Positions 47,436 to 56,554 of a stretch of DNA of 64,000 nucleotides are shown piece by piece. The notes below the pieces were generated by a model. That model saw only the letters and a program-made list of their open reading frames with translations, ran no database searches and was not told where the DNA came from. Source of the DNA: an uncultured Eubacteriales bacterium (GTDB lineage Bacteria; Bacillota; Clostridia; Oscillospirales; UBA644). How positions within the stretch are numbered: position 1 is the stretch's first letter; each line of letters starts with the position of its first letter. The position numbers were made by a program, and so were the translations under genes. The DNA is taken from positions 1 to 64,000 of the forward strand of contig CAKSTW010000006.1 of the NCBI GenBank assembly GCA_934501435.1. The letters are read 5' to 3'.

Positions 47436-48149
47436 TTATTTGTGTTTTCCGAGATATGCCTCTTTGACCTGTTCGTTTTCGAGAAGTTCTTTTCCCGAAC
47501 CTTCAAGGATTATATCTCCCGTCTGGAGAACGTAGCCCTTATCGGCGATCTGGAGCGCCATATTTGCGTTTTGCTCAATAAGAAGAACGGTTATTCCCTG
47601 CCCGTTTATCGTTTTTATGATATTGAAAATATCTTTAACGACAAGAGGTGCAAGACCGAGAGACGGTTCGTCCATCATAATGAGTTTCGGACGGCTCATA
47701 AGCGCTCTTCCTACGGCAAGCATCTGCTGCTCGCCTCCCGAAAGAGTCCCTGCAAGCTGCCAGTGTCTTTCTTTGAGACGGGGAAACAGCGAATAGACAT
47801 ACTCTATGTCTTTCTGAAGGTTGTCTTTTCTGAGATACGCGCCTATTTTCAGATTTTCAAGAACGGTAAGGTTCGAAAAGACCTTTCTTCCTTCCGGAAC
47901 AAGAGTTATTCCTTTTTTAACTATTTTATCGGGAGAAAGCCCGTATATCTCCTCGCCGCAGAAAGTAACGGACGCATTCGCCGCGGGAACGATGCCTGCT
48001 ATTGTACGGAGAATAGTCGATTTTCCCGCACCGTTAGCGCCGATAAGAGTTACTATCTTACCTTCTTCGACGCTGAGATTTATGTCGTTTACGGCATGAA
48101 TTCCGCCGTAGGTCACCGACATATCTTTGATTTCAAGAATATTACTCAT
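47436..48149 (-). CDS. livF: Branched-chain amino acid ABC transporter ATPase LivF
   Basis: One of two ATPases driving Leu/Ile/Val import. The 237 residues have Walker A GANGAGKSTILRTIAG, signature LSGGEQQMLAVGRAL and Walker B LIMMDEPSLGLAPLVV. The short LivF length and VPEGRKVFSNLTVLENLKIG identify it over LivG. It overlaps livG by eight bases. Confidence 0.95.
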   Translation of the reverse strand: MSNILEIKDMSVTYGGIHAVNDINLSVEEGKIVTLIGANGAGKSTILRTIAGIVPAANASVTFCGEEIYGLSPDKIVKKGITLVPEGRKVFSNLTVLENLKIGAYLRKDNLQKDIEYVYSLFPRLKERHWQLAGTLSGGEQQMLAVGRALMSRPKLIMMDEPSLGLAPLVVKDIFNIIKTINGQGITVLLIEQNANMALQIADKGYVLQTGDIILEGSGKELLENEQVKEAYLGKHK

Positions 48150-48984
48150 CGTCGGGCACCCCCAAATATGCGTCTATAACATGCTGATCGTTCTGAATTT
48201 CGGACGGAGTACCTGCGGCAAGCAGTTTACCGAAATCTATAACGTAGATCCTGTCGGAAATATCCATAACAAGGTTCATGTGATGTTCGATAAGAAAAAC
48301 CGTAAGATCGAATTTTTCGCGTATCATACGGATAAATTCGGTAAGTTCCTCTGTTTCCTGAGGATTCATGCCCGCGGCAGGTTCGTCGAGCAGAAGAAGG
48401 GACGGTTTTGTCGCTAGAGCTCTCGCTATTTCAAGATGTCTCTGTTTTCCGTAAGGAAGCGCCGTTGCTATCTCGTCTTTGACATCGACAAGATCGACGA
48501 GTTCGAGAAGTTTCAGACACTCTTCGCGCATAGCCTTTTCTTCTTTATAATTCAGTTTGAAAGTTGCCGTAAAAAGATTGCTCTTTCTGCGCAGATGCAT
48601 TGCGACAAGAACGTTTTCAAAAACGGTCATCGACTTGAAAAGTCTGATATTCTGAAAAGTTCTCGCCATACCGAGTTTTGTTATCTTATCCGGAGTATTT
48701 ACAATAACTTTTTTGTAAAGTCCGTCGTTTTCTCCGGCGTAAGTTTTTTTCATCTTGCCCTTGGGGTGGTTTTCGGCGACGACTTCGCCGTTGAAAAGGA
48801 TTCTGCCGTTTGTCGGTTCGTAAACGCCGGTTATAGCGTTGAACGCAGTGGTTTTTCCCGCGCCGTTGGGCCCTATAAGAGATACGATCTCGCCTTTGTT
48901 GACCTCAAGAGAAAGGTTGTTGACGGCGACGACTCCTCCGAACTGCATCGTTACGTTTTCGACTTTAAGAACGGGATCACTCAT
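48142..48984 (-). CDS. livG: Branched-chain amino acid ABC transporter ATPase LivG
   Basis: The second importer ATPase, 280 residues, with Walker A GPNGAGKTTAFNAITGVY, the signature-like ALPYGKQRHLEIARAL (PYGxQ, as in other LivG) and Walker B LLLDEPAAGMNPQETEEL. The ATG at 48984 is set by AAAGGAGG; a GTG at 48993 lies on top of that site and is rejected. It overlaps livM by eight bases. Confidence 0.95.
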   Translation of the reverse strand: MSDPVLKVENVTMQFGGVVAVNNLSLEVNKGEIVSLIGPNGAGKTTAFNAITGVYEPTNGRILFNGEVVAENHPKGKMKKTYAGENDGLYKKVIVNTPDKITKLGMARTFQNIRLFKSMTVFENVLVAMHLRRKSNLFTATFKLNYKEEKAMREECLKLLELVDLVDVKDEIATALPYGKQRHLEIARALATKPSLLLLDEPAAGMNPQETEELTEFIRMIREKFDLTVFLIEHHMNLVMDISDRIYVIDFGKLLAAGTPSEIQNDQHVIDAYLGVPDDE

Positions 48985-50080
48985 CGGAGCCACCTCCTTT
49001 TCCGACCTTCTTTTTGGTAAACGACCGTTTTATTTTTTCATAAACGCCCACAACCGAAAGTTCGCGCGTTCCCATAATTCCTTTTCTGAAGAAAAGGACG
49101 ACGATCATAATGATTACCGAGAAAACGACCATTCTGAAACCGTAACGGAGAAGCGGAACTTTGAAACCGCCGATAGTCGTTTCAACATCGAGAAAACGAA
49201 GCCACCATTCGCTGCTTCCGTAAAAAAGGAATGCGGCGATAACGCTTCCGGTGATACTTCCGACGCCTCCGATAACGACAACGAGAAGAATTTCGTAGGT
49301 CATCGTGGTCGTATATGTAGTGGCGGAAACGGTGGTGTTGCACATCGCAAGCATTGCGCCGGCAATTCCCGCAAAGAACGAACTGATGACAAAAGACATC
49401 TGTTTGTGTTTCGCAAGATTTATACCCATCGCCTCAGCTGCGACTTCGTCGTCTCTTATCGCCTTGAAGGCTCTTCCGTAAGTGGAATTGATAAGAAGAA
49501 CGATAACAGTGATACACACCGCCGCGATCAGAACATAGGGCATTATTCCCTGAAGAACATTGAAGTTTGACAGAGGGTCGGGACCGTTGGTCAAAAAACC
49601 GAGGTCCGCGGACTGAACGATCGTTTTGATTATTTCGGCAAAGCCGAGGGTCGCTATCGCAAGATAGTCGCTTTTAAGTCTCAGGACGGGAAGTCCGATA
49701 AGGTAAGCGAATAATGCCGCAACAACTCCGGCAAGAACGATAGCCACCAAAATCGGAAGACAAAATCCGATTATGCTGTCTCCGTAATTTCTGAAAACGG
49801 TGTTTTTGAACTCGGACGGAATAGTAAACATCGCATAAGTATATGCACCGACAAGCATAAAGCCCGCCTGACCGAGAGAAAAAAGTCCCGTAAAGCCGTT
49901 AAGCAGGTTCATCGAAACCGCGGCAAGAGAAAACGTCGCGACCTTACGGAGAACGGAAAACCACATCGACGTCGGGTCGACAAAAGCCTCAAGCAAGGTT
50001 ATTCCGACAAATAACAGCGCGATAAAGCAAAGATTTGCGACTGTTTTACGGTTCTTGTATAAAAAGTTCGTTTTTTCCAT
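48977..50080 (-). CDS. livM: Branched-chain amino acid ABC transporter permease LivM
   Basis: A polytopic permease of 367 residues with about nine hydrophobic segments and the LivM EAA-like loop GRAFKAIRDDEVAAEAMGIN. AFLSLGQAGFMLVGAYTYA-type residues (FSLGQAGFMLVGAYTYAMF) confirm the family. The charged tail (KRSFTKKKVGKGGGSDE) is cytoplasmic. It follows livH by two bases. Confidence 0.95.
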   Translation of the reverse strand: MEKTNFLYKNRKTVANLCFIALLFVGITLLEAFVDPTSMWFSVLRKVATFSLAAVSMNLLNGFTGLFSLGQAGFMLVGAYTYAMFTIPSEFKNTVFRNYGDSIIGFCLPILVAIVLAGVVAALFAYLIGLPVLRLKSDYLAIATLGFAEIIKTIVQSADLGFLTNGPDPLSNFNVLQGIMPYVLIAAVCITVIVLLINSTYGRAFKAIRDDEVAAEAMGINLAKHKQMSFVISSFFAGIAGAMLAMCNTTVSATTYTTTMTYEILLVVVIGGVGSITGSVIAAFLFYGSSEWWLRFLDVETTIGGFKVPLLRYGFRMVVFSVIIMIVVLFFRKGIMGTRELSVVGVYEKIKRSFTKKKVGKGGGSDE

Positions 50081-50082
50081 AT

Positions 50083-50967
50083 TTACACCTTCTCCGTAAC
50101 TTTCTCGCCGAATATTCCGGTGGGCTTAAATATAAGCACGATTATAAGCAACGCGAAGGTAAACGCGTCGGTGTAAGTCGAAAGATTTGCGAACTTCGCA
50201 AGGTTTTCGACAATACCGATTATGAAAGCGCCGACGACCGCTCCGGGAACCGAACCTATTCCTCCGACAACGGCGGCAATGAATGCTTTAAGTCCGGGGA
50301 GAGCGCCTGTCGTAGGCTTTATGCCGGGGCTCTTTGTAAAATAAAGAACCGAGCCGACAGCGGCAAGAAACGCACCGATCGCAAAGGTTATACTGATAAC
50401 TTTATTGAGTTTGATACCCATAAGCTGCGACGTCTCGAAATCTTTGGAAACGGCTCTTATGGACATACCGAATTTAGTGTGGTTTATAAGATAGATAAGC
50501 ACGAACATAAGGGCGACGGCAACAAACGGAGTAATGAACGTGACAAGTTTGTCGGAAACGCCCAAAACCTTGACTCTGTCGCTGATGACAGGAATTTCCG
50601 GATACTGTTTGTCAAGACCGCCCGTTATATAACTTACGAGATTCTGCAAAAGGTACGAAACCCCGATAGCCGAAATCATTACCGACATCCTCGGAGCCTT
50701 GCGAAGCGGCGAATACGCGCATTTTTCTATCAGATAGCCTATAAAAACAACAAGGACTACCATTACGGGAATGGATATCCAGATAGGCATTGCAGGAAAC
50801 GTTGCGGTAAGATATATGAGCGTTATTCCCGCGACCATAAACAAATCGCCGTGAGCAAAGTTTATGAGGCGCAGAATACCGTAAACCATAGTATATCCTA
50901 TCGCTATAAGTGCGTATTGTCCACCTACCGCAAGACCTCTTACGAGATAGGGAAAAATATTGCTCAT
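50083..50967 (-). CDS. livH: Branched-chain amino acid ABC transporter permease LivH
   Basis: A 294-residue permease with GQYALIAIGYTMVYGILRLI and NFAHGDLFMVAG, diagnostic for LivH, and SIRAVSKDFETSQLMGIKLN as the coupling loop. The ATG at 50967 follows AGAGG; the open frame upstream to 51036 covers the intercistronic hairpin. With LivM it forms the membrane pore. Confidence 0.95.
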   Translation of the reverse strand: MSNIFPYLVRGLAVGGQYALIAIGYTMVYGILRLINFAHGDLFMVAGITLIYLTATFPAMPIWISIPVMVVLVVFIGYLIEKCAYSPLRKAPRMSVMISAIGVSYLLQNLVSYITGGLDKQYPEIPVISDRVKVLGVSDKLVTFITPFVAVALMFVLIYLINHTKFGMSIRAVSKDFETSQLMGIKLNKVISITFAIGAFLAAVGSVLYFTKSPGIKPTTGALPGLKAFIAAVVGGIGSVPGAVVGAFIIGIVENLAKFANLSTYTDAFTFALLIIVLIFKPTGIFGEKVTEKV

Positions 50968-50998
50968 AGAAAAATTAACCTCTTTTTTTAACTGCATT

Positions 50999-51022
50999 GC
51001 GGCGGGTATTAGTACCCGCCGC
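50999..51022 (-). promoter_or_regulatory. GC-rich intercistronic hairpin between the binding protein and livH
   Basis: GCGGCGGGTA/TACCCGCCGC forms a 10-bp stem with a four-base loop and no T run. Such hairpins protect the binding-protein mRNA so more of it than of the permease is made. Confidence 0.6.
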
Positions 51023-51045
51023 AAACAAAACAGCAAGATCTGAAA

Positions 51046-52320
51046 TTATTTTGCGCTGATAAGAGAAAGTGCGAAGTCCGCCATAACGGAACCCTGGAAC
51101 GGGTCGAGGAAGCAGGTACGGAAGTAGAAGTCCTGTCCTTCGGTAACCGCGGAGTTCGTGCAGGAAACGCCGATTGCGGGAAGACCTGCATCTGCAAAGG
51201 TGGAAGCCGCGGCGATGGAAACGCCGGAGCCGTAAGAGCCGAGAGAAACGAGCGCGTTCTGGGCAACTATTGCGGAAGCAGCGGAAACTGCCTTATCTTC
51301 GGACGATGCGTTGTCGCTGACATAAAGTTCGATCTTATATTCGTTATTGCCGATCTTGATCGTCGGTTTGAGAGAATTTGCGTAACGCGCGCCGAGAACT
51401 TCCTGTTTTCCGCCCGCAGCGTTGTCGCCGGAAGTCGGCTCGTAAACGCCGATAACTATTTTCTTGTTTGCGGTATCAAGCGCTATACCCGATTTATCGT
51501 AAGCGGGAGCGGTTCCCTGATCAGCGTTGTTTTCAACAGTCTGAAGTTTTACGAATTCGAAAGCGGAGCCGTCTGCCTTTGCTTTCTTTATGTATGCGCT
51601 GGATTTGATAGCGTCGCCGTTTTTGTCGAATTTTATTTCGCCGGTGACAGCCTCTTTATAATCAAGAGCCCAGAGAGCTTTTGCCACGTCTACGGAAGTA
51701 AGAGCTTCGCCCTTTTCCGCCGCTGCCGCTTCGATTGCGGCATACGCTACGTTATATGCATCAAAGCCGAGCGCGGAAACCGCCGCGACTATGGTGTTGC
51801 CGCCGTTTTCGGTCTTGAGAGCATTGTCTGATTCAAGCCAAGCCTTGAAACCGGAAACAAATTTTGCGGCATACTCTGTGGTAGAGTCGTTTTCGTCAAA
51901 GAAAGTAGAGCAGTATACATCAAGACCCGTACCCTTTGCAGCATCGAGAATAACGGAAGATTCCCATGTATCGCCTGCAAGAATGGGGATTTCTATTCCG
52001 ACGTCAGCCGCCTGTTTGATAAGGTTCGAGGCAACGGTGATAGAGTTCGGAGCGAAGATAACGTTCGCTTTCTTGTCTATTGCTTTCTGAATGTAAGCGG
52101 AGAAGTCGGAAGTATTCTTCGGGAAAGATTCCTGAATAACCGTTCCGCCCGCTTTTTCAAAAGCAGTCTTGAAACTGCTTCCGAGTCCCTGCGAATACGT
52201 ATCGCCGGTTTCGGTAAGGACATAAGCGACTTTTGCATCGCTCTCTGCGTTTTCGCCGCAAGCGGCAAACAAGGCGCAGACCATGATCAACGAAAGAAAG
52301 ATTGCTAAAACTTTTTTCAT
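51046..52320 (-). CDS. livJ: Branched-chain amino acid ABC transporter substrate-binding lipoprotein
   Basis: A 424-residue type I periplasmic-binding-like lipoprotein with signal peptide and lipobox LFAAC at Cys 21, followed by an acidic linker. The body shows the two-lobe pattern of LivJ/LivK (VLTETGDTYSQGLGSSFKTA, FSAYIQKAIDKKANVIFAPN, IPILAGDTWESSVILDAAKG). The second half (ANKKIVIGVYEPTSGDNAAG... VSCTNSAVTEGQDFYFRTCF) resembles the start of another such domain, so lobe order may be rearranged. It is first in the operon; ligand inferred from livHMGF. Confidence 0.9.
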   Translation of the reverse strand: MKKVLAIFLSLIMVCALFAACGENAESDAKVAYVLTETGDTYSQGLGSSFKTAFEKAGGTVIQESFPKNTSDFSAYIQKAIDKKANVIFAPNSITVASNLIKQAADVGIEIPILAGDTWESSVILDAAKGTGLDVYCSTFFDENDSTTEYAAKFVSGFKAWLESDNALKTENGGNTIVAAVSALGFDAYNVAYAAIEAAAAEKGEALTSVDVAKALWALDYKEAVTGEIKFDKNGDAIKSSAYIKKAKADGSAFEFVKLQTVENNADQGTAPAYDKSGIALDTANKKIVIGVYEPTSGDNAAGGKQEVLGARYANSLKPTIKIGNNEYKIELYVSDNASSEDKAVSAASAIVAQNALVSLGSYGSGVSIAAASTFADAGLPAIGVSCTNSAVTEGQDFYFRTCFLDPFQGSVMADFALSLISAK

Positions 52321-52352
52321 AAAAACATTCCTCCATAAATTTATTTGAAAAA

Positions 52353-52381
52353 ATTATATCATATACAAAACGGAAAATCTA
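52353..52381 (-). promoter_or_regulatory. Probable promoter of the liv operon
   Basis: On the minus strand a consensus TATAAT (52353-52358) lies 17 bases from a poor -35 (TAGATT), about 33 bases before the binding protein ATG. The weak -35 may mean an activator is needed. Confidence 0.45.
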
Positions 52382-52436
52382 TATATTTTACCAAAAAGAC
52401 ACATAAAATTCACTTTTTATGTGATTTATAAAAAGA

Positions 52437-52461
52437 AAAAACCGCAACTTTACAGCTGCGG
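52437..52461 (-). terminator. Terminator of the DUF4430 protein gene
   Basis: CCGCA/TGCGG with internal pairing across AACTTTACAGC (52442-52461), then six T's leftward. It begins nine bases past the stop. Confidence 0.75.
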
Positions 52462-52469
52462 AAGCAAAA

Positions 52470-53279
52470 TCATGCTTTTTTCTTTTTGTTTTTGATAAGC
52501 AGGAACGCGCCTGCGGCAATAATGAGAACCACAATTACCGTAACCGCCGTATAAAGCATAAAGTTCGGGGCTTCGACCTTATCGGAGACGGTGAGTTTGA
52601 AATCGACCAGACGGACGGCTACCGGCAATGTTCCGCTGTCGGTGGTCTTATCCTTGCTTAAAGAGATCGTATAATCTCCGTTTGCAAGTTTTTTGCCGAC
52701 ATTTATCTCGCCCTTTTCATCGGTGATGTAATCGGCGGAATTGAAAACGACCGGAGCATCGGTTATCGGAGATTCATATTCTCTGATGACTTCACCTTTA
52801 TCTCCGTATTCTTTTTCGATACTGTAAAAACGTATAACTCCGTCTTTTGCCCTGCTCGAATCAATAAGGGTATATTGGGACGGATAGTCGGCGTAATAAA
52901 AAACGATCTTATCGCCGTCCTTAAGCACTATATCCGAAATTCCCGAAGACGCAACAACGTCGTTTACCGCAAACATCCAACCGTCGTATCCGCCGAAAGA
53001 GCCTGCGACTTCCCCGTTTATATCGTTGATATAACCGTCTTCGATACCTTTCATCTCAAGTTCGGATTCCTGCTTGTCGACAAGTAAAAGAGCGTCTTTT
53101 AACGTCACCGTATCGGTTGTATATTTGACGTCGACTTCTTTATTATACAGGGTTTCATTTACGCCCTCAATCCTGAGCGATATTTTTATCGAATTTTCCT
53201 CTTCTTCAGCGCCGGAAACAAAAGAAAAACAGGAAAAAACCAGTATTACGGCAATCACCGCAGAAATAATTTTTTTCAT
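52470..53279 (-). CDS. Surface protein with a DUF4430 domain and a C-terminal membrane anchor
   Basis: DUF4430 is a small beta-grasp-like domain seen in surface and cobalamin-binding-like proteins. The 269 residues have a signal peptide (1-24), a DUF4430 domain (about 30-135; VTLKDALLLVDKQESELEMK, FGGYDGWMFAVNDVVASSGI, VLKDGDKIVFYYADYP), a beta-rich second domain (150-230) and a membrane helix with KKKK tail (240-269). It is not beside corrinoid genes, so ligand binding cannot be argued from context. GGAGAGG precedes the ATG at 53279. Confidence 0.85.
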   Translation of the reverse strand: MKKIISAVIAVILVFSCFSFVSGAEEEENSIKISLRIEGVNETLYNKEVDVKYTTDTVTLKDALLLVDKQESELEMKGIEDGYINDINGEVAGSFGGYDGWMFAVNDVVASSGISDIVLKDGDKIVFYYADYPSQYTLIDSSRAKDGVIRFYSIEKEYGDKGEVIREYESPITDAPVVFNSADYITDEKGEINVGKKLANGDYTISLSKDKTTDSGTLPVAVRLVDFKLTVSDKVEAPNFMLYTAVTVIVVLIIAAGAFLLIKNKKKKA

Positions 53280-53314
53280 AAACCTCTCCGTTTTTTTATT
53301 TTGAAAGTACATAG

Positions 53315-53343
53315 ATTATACCATTCTTCGAAGATATTGTCAA
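53315..53343 (-). promoter_or_regulatory. Promoter of the DUF4430 protein gene
   Basis: On the minus strand TTGACA (53338-53343) and TATAAT (53315-53320), 17-base spacer. Confidence 0.85.
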
Positions 53344-53347
53344 GGGA

Positions 53348-53377
53348 AAAAACGCACCCGAACGGGTGCGTTTTTTC
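53348..53377. terminator. Terminator between the small membrane protein and DUF4430 genes
   Basis: AACGCACCC/GGGTGCGTT stem (53351-53372) with A's on the left and T's on the right, usable in both directions. Confidence 0.85.
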
Positions 53378-53410
53378 CAACCAACACTAATCTATCTCAA
53401 CTTGGAGTAG

Positions 53411-53584
53411 TCAATCCTTTTTGTCGCGGCGTTTGCCGCCCCTGTTCCACATGAAAATAATGAAACCGATACAGGCAAGTGCAAGAACCGCAAGTCCTGT
53501 GTAAACATAGAACATCGTATCTGCCGTTACGGGAGGAATAGTGTCTATAATTTCAAATTCTGTTGCCGTTGACAAACTCTGCAT
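53411..53584 (-). CDS. Small single-pass membrane protein
   Basis: A 57-residue protein with a polar N-terminus, one hydrophobic helix (VYTGLAVLALACIGFIIFMW, about 27-46) and a basic tail (NRGGKRRDKKD), topology N-out, C-in. ATG 53584 is preceded by GGGGTGAATCCG and by a promoter. Not recognised as a named family. Its architecture mirrors the C-terminal anchors of the neighbouring surface proteins, so it might be a partner of the DUF4430 protein. Confidence 0.65.
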   Translation of the reverse strand: MQSLSTATEFEIIDTIPPVTADTMFYVYTGLAVLALACIGFIIFMWNRGGKRRDKKD

Positions 53585-53609
53585 CGGATTCACCCCTTCC
53601 TGCAAATAA

Positions 53610-53638
53610 ATTGTAACATATTTGCAAAGAAATTTCAA
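53610..53638 (-). promoter_or_regulatory. Promoter of the small membrane protein gene
   Basis: On the minus strand TTGAAA (53633-53638) and TACAAT (53610-53615), 17-base spacer. Confidence 0.7.
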
Positions 53639-53782
53639 GGGGTTTTTGTGTATATTTTGTGAACTTTATGAAAACTTTCAATTTTTTGTCGTAATTACTG
53701 TTATGACAAAACCGTCGCCCAATATTCAAAAACTCCCACACTGCAACAAAAATTGAGTATCGACCCGATTATAAATGTGACA

Positions 53783-55519
53783 TTATGACGAATAAAGAGA
53801 GTACAACTCCGAATAAATTCCGCCTTTATTTATAAGTTCCGAATGAGTCCCTTTTTCTTCAATGCCGCTCTTGGTAAGGACAACGATTTCAGAAGCATTT
53901 TTTACGGTGGTGAGCCTGTGCGCGATAATAAACGTAGTCCGTCCCTCGGCAAGAGTTTCGAGAGAACGCTGAACTATCTTTTCATTTTCATTGTCAAGCG
54001 CGGACGTCGCCTCGTCGAGAATAAGAACCGGCGGGTCTTTGAGAAATACGCGGGCGATCGCAATTCTCTGCTTCTGACCGCCCGAAAGTCTGACGCCGCG
54101 TTCTCCGACATCCGTATCGTAGCCGTTTTCGAGTTCCGAAATGAAACCGTCGGCGCCCGCCTTTTTCGCCGCTTCGACTATTTCTTCAAAAGTTGCTCCC
54201 GGTTTGCCGTATTCGATATTTTCGCGTATCGTCCCGCCGAACAGATATACGTCCTGTTGAACGACACCTATATTTTCGCGAAGTGACTTCTGCGTTATTT
54301 TTCTTATGTCTGTGCCGTCGAGCATAATGCAGCCGTCGGAAACATCGTAAAAACGCGGAATAAGACTGCAAAGAGTGCTTTTTCCGCCGCCGGACGGTCC
54401 GACGATGGCGACGGTCTCCCCTCTTTTTACCTGAAGGTCGATATGTGTAAGCACTTCGCCCGAGCCTTCCGAATAAGAAAAGGTAACGCTGTTAAAGGAA
54501 ATATCCCCCTTAACATTTTCGACTGACACTGCATCGGGGCTGTCGGTTATCTCTGCGGGAGTATCCATAATTTCCGTGTACCGTTGAAAACCCGACAGTC
54601 CGCGCTGAAACTGTTCGGTAAACTGCACTGCGCGGGATATCGCATTGAGAAGCGTCGAAATATAAAGAAGAAACGCAACGAGATCCGAAACTTCGATGCT
54701 GCCGTCCGTTATGAAAAGAGAACCGAAAAGAACCGCCGAAAGATAAACGAGCCCGTCGAAGAATCTCACTCCGCTGTTGAATATTCCCATATAGCGGTAA
54801 GTAGATTTCTTGATATCAAGAAACTTTTTATTGTTCTTCTCGAATTTTTTACGTTCTATTTCTTCGTTCGCAAATGATTTGACGACCCTGATACCTCCGA
54901 GGCTGTCTTCGGCGTTGGCGTTTATCTCCGCTATCTGCTCTCTCTGCAGCCTGAACGCCTTTCGCATTTTTCCGTTATAAATAAAGGAAAACGCGATCAT
55001 AAAGGGGAGCATTGCGAAAACGACCGCCGTAACTTTCAGGCTTATCGTCGAAAGAATAATGAAGGAGCCTATAATTTTCACCGCGGCGCTGAGAAATTCT
55101 TCGGGGCAGTGGTGCGCAAATTCCGCAATGTCGAAAAGATCTGTCGTAAGCCTTGACATAAGATATCCGACCTTGGTATTGTCGTAATACGAAAACGACA
55201 TCTTTTCGAGATGTGAAAACAATTTCGAACGCATATCGGTTTCGATCTTCGACCCCATGACATGACCGCAACAGGAAATATAATAATTGAAAAACAGGTC
55301 AAATATCCTTAAAATAAGCAGCAGCGCCGACGAAGAAAGGATAACGGACAGATCAAGTCCCGAAGAAGAAAGTCCGTCGTTCAGTATATGACGGACTATC
55401 ATCGGAAAGGAAAGATCGACGCCGATAACCGCAAGACAACAGAAAATATCGGCGGCAAACGTATATTTATAAGGTTTATAATAAGAAGAAAACCGTCTTA
55501 TCAGACTGAAAGTGTTCAT
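53783..55519 (-). CDS. ABC exporter, fused permease and ATPase (MsbA/multidrug type)
   Basis: A 578-residue half-transporter that should act as a homodimer. The N-terminal six-helix domain (about 1-310) precedes an ATPase with Walker A GPSGGGKSTLCSLIPRFY, signature RLSGGQKQRIAIAR, Walker B PVLILDEATSALD and the His switch IIAHRLTTV. Substrate could be a lipid, drug or peptide. It overlaps the stop of the TIM-barrel isomerase gene by four bases, forming a small operon with that gene and a small membrane protein. Confidence 0.92.
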   Translation of the reverse strand: MNTFSLIRRFSSYYKPYKYTFAADIFCCLAVIGVDLSFPMIVRHILNDGLSSSGLDLSVILSSSALLLILRIFDLFFNYYISCCGHVMGSKIETDMRSKLFSHLEKMSFSYYDNTKVGYLMSRLTTDLFDIAEFAHHCPEEFLSAAVKIIGSFIILSTISLKVTAVVFAMLPFMIAFSFIYNGKMRKAFRLQREQIAEINANAEDSLGGIRVVKSFANEEIERKKFEKNNKKFLDIKKSTYRYMGIFNSGVRFFDGLVYLSAVLFGSLFITDGSIEVSDLVAFLLYISTLLNAISRAVQFTEQFQRGLSGFQRYTEIMDTPAEITDSPDAVSVENVKGDISFNSVTFSYSEGSGEVLTHIDLQVKRGETVAIVGPSGGGKSTLCSLIPRFYDVSDGCIMLDGTDIRKITQKSLRENIGVVQQDVYLFGGTIRENIEYGKPGATFEEIVEAAKKAGADGFISELENGYDTDVGERGVRLSGGQKQRIAIARVFLKDPPVLILDEATSALDNENEKIVQRSLETLAEGRTTFIIAHRLTTVKNASEIVVLTKSGIEEKGTHSELINKGGIYSELYSLYSS

Positions 55520-56310
55520 TTGACGTTCTCCGAAAACAACGTTTCAAGTTTGTTTTTCGAATTTATAATATCCGAAATATCCGAATAGTTTTTTGAATAG
55601 ACTTCGGTCATATAGACCCCCGAAAAGCCGAGACTGTCAAGAGTATGTTTTATACTCAAAAGGTCGCGGGAGCCGCAGCACGGCAAAAGGCAGTCTTCGG
55701 TTTCCGTCGCGTCGTTTATATGAACCATATTTATGTTTTTCATTACTTTCGCGATCTCTTCCGGGTCTTCGCCGCTGCGTCCCGCCTGCTTTATATCGAG
55801 CGTAAAGGTTATCTCATCGCCCAATATGTCAACTAGAGACTTAAGATAATCTTTCTTTCCGCAAAGGCATCTTCCGACATTTTCCTGAGAAAAGACTATC
55901 CCTTCCTTTGCGGCGGCGTTTTTCAGATCAATATAAGTTTCCGCATATCTTTCGGGCGAAATCGCAACGTTCTGCCTGAGAAACGCGCCGTGAAACTGAA
56001 AAATACGGACTCCGAGTTTTGCGACCTGATGAAAGATACGTTTATATATCTCCATACCGTCGTCATACCGCCTTTTGTAGTCGGAAAAGAAATACTGAGG
56101 TTCCGCAAAGGACGTATAGGGGTGAGCGGATACCACGGCAATACCGTTAGCCTCGGTAAACGCCTTTATTTCCGATATAAAAGAGTCGGAATACTCGCTG
56201 TCCGTATTAAAAAATATTTCCGTGTTTTTGTAGCCTGTTCTGACGATTTTTTCAAGAGACTTTTCAACCGTCTCCGGATAAAAGCACGCCGTTGAAATTC
56301 CGAATTGCAT
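55516..56310 (-). CDS. Xylose isomerase-like TIM-barrel protein (sugar phosphate isomerase/epimerase)
   Basis: A 264-residue AP-endonuclease-2-fold protein (MQFGISTACFYPETVEKSLE, AVVSAHPYTSFAEPQYF, IFQFHGAFLRQ, VFSQENVGRC, FTLDIKQAGRSGE, NMVHINDATE) with the metal-site His, Glu and Asp residues expected of the fold. Typical reactions are sugar isomerisation or epimerisation, substrate unknown. It is coupled to the ABC exporter. Confidence 0.87.
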   Translation of the reverse strand: MQFGISTACFYPETVEKSLEKIVRTGYKNTEIFFNTDSEYSDSFISEIKAFTEANGIAVVSAHPYTSFAEPQYFFSDYKRRYDDGMEIYKRIFHQVAKLGVRIFQFHGAFLRQNVAISPERYAETYIDLKNAAAKEGIVFSQENVGRCLCGKKDYLKSLVDILGDEITFTLDIKQAGRSGEDPEEIAKVMKNINMVHINDATETEDCLLPCCGSRDLLSIKHTLDSLGFSGVYMTEVYSKNYSDISDIINSKNKLETLFSENVK

Positions 56311-56323
56311 AAATACTCCCGCG

Positions 56324-56536
56324 CTATCGCTTTTTAACTTCCGAAATATGTACCCCGAGATAGAGCGTAAAAGAAAAAGCCGAACAGCCGATCGCGTCTC
56401 TGAAAAACAGAGAAAGGCTCTCGGTCATTTCGAAAGAAAATGCCGAAAGTGAAACGATCACGCAGAAGATTACGGCAAACGCCGCTGCAAGAAACGTATT
56501 CTTTGCGATCTCATGGGTTATTTTTATCTTTTTCAT
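56324..56536 (-). CDS. Small two-helix membrane protein
   Basis: A 70-residue protein with two hydrophobic segments (FLAAAFAVIFCVIVSLSAF and IGCSAFSFTLYLGVHI) and charged ends. GGAGG precedes the ATG at 56536. First gene of the operon with the TIM-barrel and ABC exporter genes. It could be an accessory subunit; no family recognised. Confidence 0.7.
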   Translation of the reverse strand: MKKIKITHEIAKNTFLAAAFAVIFCVIVSLSAFSFEMTESLSLFFRDAIGCSAFSFTLYLGVHISEVKKR

Positions 56537-56554
56537 TAAATCGCCTCCGCCGTA

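Noticed and set aside
53585..53782. Possible gene between the ABC exporter and the 57-residue membrane protein
   Set aside because: Open frames here have no ribosome site and consist of promoter and AT-rich sequence only.
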